A stretch of DNA of 11,614 nucleotides from Anaerolinea thermophila (lineage in GTDB: Bacteria; Chloroflexota; Anaerolineae; Anaerolineales; DRKV01), in the NCBI GenBank assembly GCA_020722405.1, contig DYKW01000042.1, positions 1 through 11,614 of the forward strand. The letters run 5' to 3'. Both the position numbers and the translations under genes were made by a program. Below the pieces are notes generated by a model that made no database searches, was not told where the DNA came from, and saw nothing but the letters and a program-made list of their open reading frames with translations. Of this stretch, positions 7,627 to 11,614 are shown piece after piece; within the stretch, counting starts at the first letter, position 1, and every line of letters starts with the position of its first letter.

Positions 7627-7649
7627 CACATTGACAGGATGTGTCAATC

Positions 7650-8027
7650 TCAGGCAATTTTAACAGTTGCGCCGGCCTCTTCGAGTTTGGCCTTGGCATC
7701 ATTGGCGGCTCCTTTGCTAACACCTTCGAGTACCTTTGCACCAGCGGTTTCGGCCATCTCTTTGGCTTCTTTGAGGCCCAGGTTGGTCAATTGGCGAACG
7801 ACCTTAATGACATCGATCTTCTTAGGACCGTGGTTCTCGAGAATGACGTCAAATTCGGTCTTTTCTTCTTCGGGTTCAGCAGCAGCAACGCTGCCGGCCA
7901 CAGCCACAGCAGCAGCCGGTGCGGCTGCGGAAACGCCCCATTTTCCTTCTAACATTTTCACTAATTCAGCGGCTTCGAGCACGGTCAGTTCGCTCAAAGC
8001 ATCCACAAGTTGTTGCAAGTCAGCCAT
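7650..8027 (-). CDS. rplL: 50S ribosomal protein L7/L12 (125 aa)
   Basis: L7/L12 forms the flexible stalk of the large subunit that recruits and activates translational GTPases (EF-Tu, EF-G, IF2). Several dimers bind the C-terminal helix of L10. The N-terminal dimerisation segment (about 1-33) is followed by an Ala-rich hinge (about 34-50). The globular C-terminal domain carries TEFDVILENHG, KIDVIKVVRQLTNLGLKEAK and GAKVLEGVSKG, all highly typical. The length matches the family (about 120-130). The ATG at 8027 has AAGGAGA upstream. It lies 65 bases downstream of rplJ in the same operon and is followed directly by the terminator, so it is the last gene of the unit here. Confidence 0.98.
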   Translation of the reverse strand: MADLQQLVDALSELTVLEAAELVKMLEGKWGVSAAAPAAAVAVAGSVAAAEPEEEKTEFDVILENHGPKKIDVIKVVRQLTNLGLKEAKEMAETAGAKVLEGVSKGAANDAKAKLEEAGATVKIA

Positions 8028-8092
8028 TTTAAAGAATCTCCTTATATTTTCAAATAGGTAGTAATTTTTTTAGAAGTTATCGGTACGACAGA

Positions 8093-8617
8093 TCAGACAT
8101 TTTCTTTCTCTGAATTCGCCCGAATGACAGCAGCCAAACCTCGAGCAGGTTCAGCAATAGTGCGCACCAATTTACTGGCAGGAGCCAAAATAACGCCCAG
8201 CAACTGAGCCCGCATGACCGGCAATGGTGGTAAGTCAGCGAGGGCCTTGATTTCATCCGCAGAAATTGCACGACCGGATAAAATACCAGCCTTGACTTTC
8301 ACGACATCATGGTCTTTTGCAAATTCCGTGAGTGCCTTCGCAACTGGCGGCACATCCTGAAAAGCAAAAGCAATAGCGCTACTTTGTGTGTACGCTTCAT
8401 CAGGCATAGAAATATCCGCATCAGTGAATACTCGGCGGATCAAGGTATTCTTGACGACATGGAATTCGCCGCCCGCTTCACGCACTTTATTACGAAGTTC
8501 ATCAATGGCCTTAGAATTCACACCGATATACTCGGTCATTACAGCGCCCTGGCTGTGGTCCAGCCATTCACGGTATTGGGCCATCATCTCTATCTTTTGC
8601 TGCTTTGAAATAGCCAA
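8093..8617 (-). CDS. rplJ: 50S ribosomal protein L10 (174 aa), TTG start
   Basis: L10 anchors the L7/L12 dimers to 23S rRNA at the GTPase-associated centre. The sequence begins with an AISKQQKIEMM-type N-terminus and carries TEYIGVNSKAIDELRNKVRE, FHVVKNTLIRR and ALADLPPLPVMRAQLLGVIL, all characteristic. The length is usual. The start is TTG (complement of 8615-8617): no ATG fits, and a very strong Shine-Dalgarno, AAAGGAGGTGA (8624-8634), precedes it. It is separated from rplA by 207 bases containing an attenuator (8639-8770), so rplJ-rplL expression is probably set by L10 itself through premature termination. rplL follows after 65 bases. Confidence 0.97.
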   Translation of the reverse strand: MAISKQQKIEMMAQYREWLDHSQGAVMTEYIGVNSKAIDELRNKVREAGGEFHVVKNTLIRRVFTDADISMPDEAYTQSSAIAFAFQDVPPVAKALTEFAKDHDVVKVKAGILSGRAISADEIKALADLPPLPVMRAQLLGVILAPASKLVRTIAEPARGLAAVIRANSEKENV

Positions 8618-8638
8618 AGGTTGTCACCTCCTTTCAAC

Positions 8639-8676
8639 AAAAAAGTCTTTGTCTGCCAAAGGAGACAAAGACTTTT
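8639..8676 (-). terminator. Attenuator terminator in the rplJ leader
   Basis: This is a perfect 14-bp stem, AAAAGTCTTTGTCT (minus strand, 8676-8663) with AGACAAAGACTTTT (8654-8641), around the 8-nt loop CCTTTGGC. It is followed by more U, giving a U6 run over 8644-8639. It lies only 5 bases before the rplJ Shine-Dalgarno, so it must be bypassed for rplJ and rplL to be made. Confidence 0.88.
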
Positions 8677-8770
8677 CTACTGCCGTGAAGGCAGGCGCAC
8701 TTTATGCTTGAATGTCTTTGCCTCAACAGGAAATTAAGCCTACCAGGCACCTGTTTTCTCTGGCAAACAC
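8664..8770 (-). promoter_or_regulatory. L10 leader: protein-binding hairpin and antiterminator
   Basis: In minus-strand order, P1 is GTGTTTGCC (8770-8762) with GGCAAAGAC (8722-8714), 8 of 9 bases paired. An asymmetric internal loop follows (AGAGAA against GA; G and A rich, kink-turn-like). P2 is AACAGG (8755-8750) with CCTGTT (8730-8725). P3 is GCCT/AGGC (8748-8745 with 8741-8738). The 3' strand of P1, GGCAAAGAC, can instead pair with GTCTTTGTC (8672-8664), the 5' arm of the terminator (9 bp, one G-U), around a small hairpin CTGCC/GGCAG. This layout agrees with the known L10 leader family (attenuation of rplJL by L10-L12 in Bacillus subtilis): bound L10 stabilises P1, frees the terminator arm and stops transcription. 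The pairings are seen in the sequence; L10 binding is inferred from the family. Confidence 0.8.
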
Positions 8771-8794
8771 TCCTAAAGGGAGTTTTCAGGTTGT

Positions 8795-8811
8795 ACCGGC
8801 ATAAAGCCGGT
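8795..8811 (-). other. Hairpin between rplA and the L10 leader
   Basis: ACCGGC/GCCGGT (8806-8811 with 8795-8800) with a 5-nt loop lies 14 bases after the rplA stop. No U-run follows, so it is not a standard terminator; a role in 3'-end protection or processing is possible. A second small hairpin, ACTCC/GGAGT (8769-8783), overlaps the outer end of P1 of the L10 leader by two bases. Confidence 0.45.
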
Positions 8812-8824
8812 GAATCTGACAGGA

Positions 8825-9541
8825 TTATGCCACTTCCATTGATTGGGCGCGGAAAACATCAACACGAATGCCTGGGCCCATAGAAGTAGTGACAACGACC
8901 CGTTGAATATAGACACCTTTTGCGGCGGCCGGGCGGGAGCGTTTCACTGCCTGCATCAGAGCCGCCATGTTATCATACAGTTGCTGTTCAGTAAAGGATG
9001 CCTTACCAATCGGAACGTGCAAATTGGCCGTTTTATCCACGCGGAACTCCACGCGTCCCGCTTTGACTTCCTGAATAGCACGCGGCAAATCCTCGGCTGG
9101 AACCACGGTACCGGCTTTGGGATTGGGCATCAGACCACGCGGACCCAGAACACGCCCCAGGCGTCCGACTTTGCCCATCATATCCGGGGTAGCAATAGCA
9201 ACATCAAAATCGGTCCAGCCATTCTTAATTTGCTCCAGGAGTTCATTGTCATCGGCCACAAAGTCTGCACCGGCTTCTCGAGCAAGGGAGCCCCCTTCTC
9301 CTTGAGCAAAGACCAGCACACGCACTTGTTTACCGGTGCCATGCGGCAGCGAGACCACGTCACGAACCTGTTGATCAGCGTGCCGCGGGTCTACACCCAG
9401 GCGCATATGCACTTCTACGGTAGCATCAAATTTTGTGGTTGATGTTTCTTTTGCCAATGCAAGCGCTTCAGCGGGATCGTAATTCTTATCTCGATCTATT
9501 TTTGCAAGCGCTGCGAGGTATTTTTTACCATGCTTAGCCAT
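8825..9541 (-). CDS. rplA: 50S ribosomal protein L1 (238 aa)
   Basis: L1 forms the mobile L1 stalk at the E site of the large subunit, where it helps release deacylated tRNA. In many bacteria it also represses its own mRNA. Landmarks are HGKKYLAALAKID at the N-terminus, LGVDPRHADQQVR (48-60), LPHGTGK (65-71), GPRGLMPNPKAGTV (133-146) and the C-terminal KGVYIQRVVVTTSMGPGIRV. The length is normal (about 230-240). The ATG at 9541 has AAAGGAG at 9548-9554, six bases upstream. It lies 52 bases after rplK, and that gap is filled by a hairpin resembling the L1 site of 23S rRNA, so L1 probably controls its own translation here. Confidence 0.98.
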   Translation of the reverse strand: MAKHGKKYLAALAKIDRDKNYDPAEALALAKETSTTKFDATVEVHMRLGVDPRHADQQVRDVVSLPHGTGKQVRVLVFAQGEGGSLAREAGADFVADDNELLEQIKNGWTDFDVAIATPDMMGKVGRLGRVLGPRGLMPNPKAGTVVPAEDLPRAIQEVKAGRVEFRVDKTANLHVPIGKASFTEQQLYDNMAALMQAVKRSRPAAAKGVYIQRVVVTTSMGPGIRVDVFRAQSMEVA

Positions 9542-9547
9542 AAATTA

Positions 9548-9586
9548 CTCCTTTGTGGTGCAATCGGGCAGCAAGCGCCCTCCCAC
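9548..9586 (-). promoter_or_regulatory. L1-binding-site mimic before rplA
   Basis: On the minus strand, GTGG (9586-9583), GA, GGGC (9580-9577), a 7-nt loop, GCCC (9569-9566), GATTGCA, then CCAC (9558-9555) form a hairpin with a strongly asymmetric GA/7-nt internal loop. The Shine-Dalgarno AAAGGAG (9554-9548) follows CCAC without a gap. The GUGGGAGG...ACCAC pattern matches, from memory, the L1-stalk helix of E. coli 23S rRNA (GGUGGGAGG ... UACCACC). Bound L1 would block the ribosome. The hairpin is seen; L1 binding is inferred. Confidence 0.72.
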
Positions 9587-9593
9587 TACAAAA

Positions 9594-10019
9594 TCAGTCT
9601 ACAACTTCCAAGCCCATATTGCGGGCGGTGCCTTCGATCTGGCGCATGGCACCCTTGATATCTACAGCATTCAAGTCTTTCATTTTGACCTGAGCGATCT
9701 CACGAATTTGCGCTCGTGTGATCGTGCCGACTTTTTCACGGCTAGGATTAGAAGAACCTTTGGCAATGCCAACCGCTTTCTTCAGCATCTCCGCTGCAGG
9801 AGGCGTTTTCAAGATAAATTTGAACGAACCATCCGTGTAGATGCTGATTTCTGCCGGGATAATTTCTCCCATACGATTGGAGGTGCGGGCATTATATTCC
9901 TTACAAAAGGCCATCAAGTTAATGCCATGTCCCGCCAATGCAGGGCCAATCGGCGGTGCAGGATTAGCCTTACCCGCCTCGATCTGCAAACGAACAACTG
10001 CTTTTAGTTTTTTTGCCAC
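9594..10019 (-). CDS. rplK: 50S ribosomal protein L11 (141 aa), GTG start
   Basis: L11 binds the GTPase-associated region of 23S rRNA at the stalk base; it is needed for RelA-dependent stringent response and is part of the thiostrepton-binding site. Landmarks are AKKLKAVVRLQIEAGKANPA, PPIGPALAGHGIN (22-34; most bacteria have PALGQHG or PALGQAG), MGEIIPAEI and the C-terminal IKGAMRQIEGTARNMGLEVV. The start is taken as the GTG at 10019. It gives the standard 141-142 residues and has AAGGAG (10027-10032) seven bases upstream; the longer frame from a TTG at 10043 would overlap that ribosome site and the hairpin. The gene lies 65 bases after nusG and is preceded by an L1-site mimic. Confidence 0.97.
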   Translation of the reverse strand: MAKKLKAVVRLQIEAGKANPAPPIGPALAGHGINLMAFCKEYNARTSNRMGEIIPAEISIYTDGSFKFILKTPPAAEMLKKAVGIAKGSSNPSREKVGTITRAQIREIAQVKMKDLNAVDIKGAMRQIEGTARNMGLEVVD

Positions 10020-10026
10020 AGTAACA

Positions 10027-10066
10027 CTCCTTCGTGGTACCAATGGGCTTTACTAAGCCCTCCCAC
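10027..10066 (-). promoter_or_regulatory. L1-binding-site mimic before rplK
   Basis: On the minus strand, GTGG (10066-10063), GA, GGGCTT (10060-10055), loop AGTA, AAGCCC (10050-10045), ATTGGTA and CCAC (10037-10034) form a hairpin. One base later the Shine-Dalgarno AAGGAG (10032-10027) begins. It has the same architecture, the same 2-nt/7-nt internal loop and the same outer GTGG/CCAC as the copy before rplA, but a longer inner stem. The 3' strand UACCAC equals the corresponding strand of the 23S rRNA L1 helix as I remember it for E. coli. L1 binding is inferred. Confidence 0.76.
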
Positions 10067-10084
10067 AAAACCGCTTGAATTGAG

Positions 10085-10777
10085 TTATGCTTTTTCTACT
10101 TGCAGGAAATCCAGTTCCACCGGTGTTTCCCGCCCGAAGAAACTTACCATTACACGCACTTTCGCGCGTTCCATATCGACTTCCGCAACGGTGCCGCGAA
10201 AATCGTTAAATGGGCCATCAATAATGCGCACCCGATCCCCCTCCCGGAAGGTAACCTTAATGCGCGGCGCATCGGACTCCATGCGCTTGACAATTTGCGC
10301 CACTTCTTCAGGGCGCAGTGGCGTGGGATCATTTCCCATACCAACAAAGCCGGTTACTCCGGGTGTATTACGTACGATATACCAGGATTCTTCGGTCAAC
10401 ACCATATTGACCAGTACGTAACCGGGGAAGATGCGGCGCTCAACGCTGCGACGCTTACCTTCTTTGACTTCGATTTCTTCTTCGGTAGGCACAATCACAT
10501 CGAAGATTTTATCTTTCATGCCCATTGTTTCGATGCGTTGTTCCAGGTTGTGCCGTACTTTGTTTTCATAACCAGAATAACAATGCACCACAAACCAGGC
10601 ACGGTCTTCTTTTTCTTCGTCTGGCTGCTTAACGTCATCAACAGCCGATTCAAGCAACGCGTCAACATCAATTTCGCTGCTTGTTTCATCAGAAGCGAAA
10701 GTTGAGTCATCAGAGGATGTATAACCAGATGAGTCTTCCACAGCATCGGGCGTGCGGTCTTCTTCAAACATATCCAT
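10085..10777 (-). CDS. nusG: Transcription elongation/antitermination factor NusG (230 aa) with acidic N-terminal extension
   Basis: NusG binds RNA polymerase with its NGN domain and couples it to the ribosome (NusE/S10) or Rho through its KOW domain. The NGN domain starts at RAWFVVHCYSGYENKVR (59 onward) and includes FPGYVLVNM (117-125) and VRNTPGVTGFVG (135-146). The KOW domain (about 176-230) has FREGDRVRIIDGPFNDFRG and ends in VELDFLQVEKA. Residues 1-58 are an extra segment rich in Asp/Glu (22 acidic, 3 basic) and Ser, probably disordered; the usual protein is about 180 aa. The ATG at 10777 is supported by GGAG (10785-10788) seven bases upstream, so the extension appears to be translated. 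It lies in the conserved secE-nusG-rplK order, 73 bases after secE. Confidence 0.97.
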   Translation of the reverse strand: MDMFEEDRTPDAVEDSSGYTSSDDSTFASDETSSEIDVDALLESAVDDVKQPDEEKEDRAWFVVHCYSGYENKVRHNLEQRIETMGMKDKIFDVIVPTEEEIEVKEGKRRSVERRIFPGYVLVNMVLTEESWYIVRNTPGVTGFVGMGNDPTPLRPEEVAQIVKRMESDAPRIKVTFREGDRVRIIDGPFNDFRGTVAEVDMERAKVRVMVSFFGRETPVELDFLQVEKA

Positions 10778-10850
10778 CTACTATCTCCAAATGATCAAAT
10801 GCCCGCAAAACAGACTCTTGACCGTACCAAGGCACAGCAAAGCGCACGAT

Positions 10851-11072
10851 CTATTGAACCAAAATAGCAACCAATCGTGTTAGCAGGCTATCTAAAATAC
10901 CCATAAGAGCAGCCATGACAGCTAATACCGCCAAAACTACACCCGAAAGATTTATCGTTTCTCGTCTTGTTGGCCAGCTAACCTTGCGCAATTCACCAAT
11001 CGTTTCACGGATATAACGCTGAATGACATTAGACTCTTTTTTTGCGATTGTCTTCTGGTTCTTTTTGCTCAC
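10851..11072 (-). CDS. secE: Preprotein translocase subunit SecE (73 aa), GTG start
   Basis: SecE is the small membrane subunit that clamps SecY in the SecYEG channel. The Lys-rich N-terminus is followed by the amphipathic signature YIRETIGELRKVSWPTRRET (20-39) and a single membrane helix (about 41-72, rich in Val, Leu and Ala). This is the short, one-helix form, as in most bacteria outside the enterics. The GTG at 11072 is chosen because AAGGAG (11081-11086) lies eight bases upstream; another in-frame GTG at 11081 overlaps that site. A small GGGG/CCCC hairpin (11088-11099) sits just before the Shine-Dalgarno. It is followed by nusG, the usual partner. Confidence 0.96.
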   Translation of the reverse strand: MSKKNQKTIAKKESNVIQRYIRETIGELRKVSWPTRRETINLSGVVLAVLAVMAALMGILDSLLTRLVAILVQ

Positions 11073-11126
11073 AAGTGTCACTCCTTAGGGGCGTTCCCCA
11101 GTAGTGGGTTTTCTATATTCATACTC

Positions 11127-11157
11127 AAAGAAACGCCGTTAGGAACGGCGTTTCTTT
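11127..11157 (-). terminator. Hairpin terminator after tRNA-Trp, before secE
   Basis: A perfect 14-bp stem, AAAGAAACGCCGTT with AACGGCGTTTCTTT, has a 3-nt loop and is symmetric on both strands. The 3' arm ends in TTTCTTT, so the U-rich part is inside the stem. It would end or reduce tRNA-Trp transcripts before secE; readthrough or a promoter between 11087 and 11126 must supply secE. Confidence 0.7.
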
Positions 11158-11165
11158 GATGAAGG

Positions 11166-11238
11166 CAGGCCAGGAGGGACTCGAACCCCCAACCCCCGGT
11201 TTTGGAGACCGGTGCTCTGCCAATTGAGCTACTGGCCT
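11166..11238 (-). tRNA. trnW: tRNA-Trp (anticodon CCA)
   Basis: A full cloverleaf can be read on the minus strand: acceptor AGGCCAG (11238-11232) with CTGGCCT (11173-11167), D-arm GCTC/GAGC, anticodon stem CCGGT/ACCGG with loop CTCCAAA (anticodon CCA), a 5-nt variable region and T-arm GGGGG-TTCGAGT-CCCTC. The discriminator base is G. The 3' CCA is not encoded (the sequence continues CCT), so it must be added after transcription. A tRNA-Trp between rpmG and secE is a widely conserved arrangement. Confidence 0.97.
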
Positions 11239-11271
11239 ACGTGTGGGATGGAAGAAACGTTCCGAACTTCT

Positions 11272-11293
11272 GGGGGGCGGTTTCACGCCCCCC
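11272..11293. other. GC-rich hairpin between rpmG and tRNA-Trp
   Basis: GGGGGGCG (11272-11279) pairs perfectly with CGCCCCCC (11286-11293) around a 6-nt loop. No U-run follows on either strand, so it is unlikely to be a standard terminator. It lies 14 bases after the rpmG stop and may protect the rpmG mRNA end or mark a processing site before the tRNA. Confidence 0.5.
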
Positions 11294-11306
11294 TCAATAC
11301 GTCGTG

Positions 11307-11474
11307 TTATTTGCTCTCACGATGCAAGGTGTGCTTACGGCAGCGAGCGCAGTACTTTTTCAGTTCCATGCGCCCAGGGTCATTACGTCGATTCTTTTCA
11401 GTAACGTAATTGCGCTCTTTGCAATCCGTGCATACCAGCGTAACTATTGGACGAACACCTTTTTTAGAAGCCAT
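11307..11474 (-). CDS. rpmG: 50S ribosomal protein L33 (55 aa), zinc-binding form
   Basis: L33 is a small large-subunit protein near the E site. The translation begins MASKKGVRPIVTLVCTDC, has RNYVTEKNRRNDPGRMELKK in the middle, and ends KYCARCRKHTLHRESK. Two Cys pairs, C15/C18 (CTDC) and C42/C45 (CARC), mark the zinc-ribbon version; many bacteria hold a second Cys-free copy elsewhere for zinc shortage. The length of 55 aa is normal. The ATG at 11474 has only a weak TTAGGT ribosome site. It lies 72 bases after tuf and before tRNA-Trp, the conserved order. Confidence 0.96.
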   Translation of the reverse strand: MASKKGVRPIVTLVCTDCKERNYVTEKNRRNDPGRMELKKYCARCRKHTLHRESK

Positions 11475-11546
11475 TTTATTATACCTAACAAGTAATCTGA
11501 AACTCTACCAGCACCAAACGGTGTAACACTGGCAGGCATAGGTTTG

Positions 11547-11614
11547 TCACTCGATGATCTCGGTAATGACACCGGCACCAACTGTCAAGCCACCTTCGCG
11601 GATGGCGAACTTGG
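11547..11614 (-). CDS. tuf: Elongation factor Tu, C-terminal end (partial)
   Basis: Only the last 22 codons are in the window; the gene continues beyond 11614. The translation KFAIREGGLTVGAGVITEII and a final Glu before TGA is the C-terminus of EF-Tu domain 3, the GTPase that delivers aminoacyl-tRNA. Most EF-Tu proteins have EGGRTVGAG; Leu replaces Arg here. Downstream, a weak hairpin CCAG..CACC/GGTG..CTGG (around 11510-11535) lies before rpmG, with no clear terminator, so rpmG may be co-transcribed. Confidence 0.93.
   Translation of the reverse strand, partial: KFAIREGGLTVGAGVITEIIE

Noticed and set aside
8700..8726. Possible internal rplJ promoter (TTGAGG with CATAAA) on the minus strand
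   Set aside because: Spacing is only 14 bp and both boxes lie within the L10 leader structure, which explains the sequence better.
9555..10007. 150-codon plus-strand frame opposite rplK
   Set aside because: Antisense to an unmistakable L11 gene and without a ribosome site.
11475..11485. TATAAT-like box just before the rpmG ATG
   Set aside because: No -35 at a sensible distance, and a start from it would fall inside the coding region.

Overview
The window looks like a chromosomal segment from a free-living bacterium, most likely a Chloroflexota (Anaerolineae-type) member. That assignment is inferred, not proven. It rests on the huge lipoprotein with a Pro/Thr linker of PTPTPT style, L11 with the PALAGHGIN variant, a NusG with a long acidic N-terminus, frequent GTG/TTG starts, and intergenic dispersed repeats of a kind common in environmental genomes.

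Left part, + strand. Positions 158-5992 encode one very large alpha-2-macroglobulin-like lipoprotein with an intact thioester motif. It has its own promoter (TATAAT at 96-101) and a long hairpin terminator (6052-6095). A structured gene-free stretch (6096-6412) follows. Then comes a cold-shock protein gene (6599-6814) with an excellent sigma-70-type promoter, a roughly 150-nt hairpin-rich leader that contains a terminator-like hairpin before the gene, and a strong terminator after it.

Middle, 6862-7594. This is a convergent intergenic region without a credible gene. It holds several partial copies, in both orientations, of short dispersed repeats of the CAACGC..AAG.CGCAAAG and TCCACAGAT..ACACAGAT types.

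Right part, - strand (read from 11614 down to 7595). The conserved translation/secretion cluster is tuf (3' end only) - rpmG - tRNA-Trp(CCA) - secE - nusG - rplK - rplA - rplJ - rplL, ending in a strong terminator. The usual next genes, rpoB and rpoC, are absent.

The most informative part is regulatory. Upstream of both rplK and rplA sits the same hairpin, with GUGG-GA on one strand and an A/U-rich loop ending in CCAC on the other. It abuts the Shine-Dalgarno sequence and resembles the L1-binding helix of 23S rRNA, so L1 probably represses each gene separately by rRNA mimicry. Upstream of rplJ a complete transcription attenuator can be read: an L10-binding kink-turn-type hairpin, a strand shared with a 9-bp antiterminator, and a 14-bp perfect terminator. 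Together these would hold L11:L1 and L10:L12 supply in balance with rRNA.
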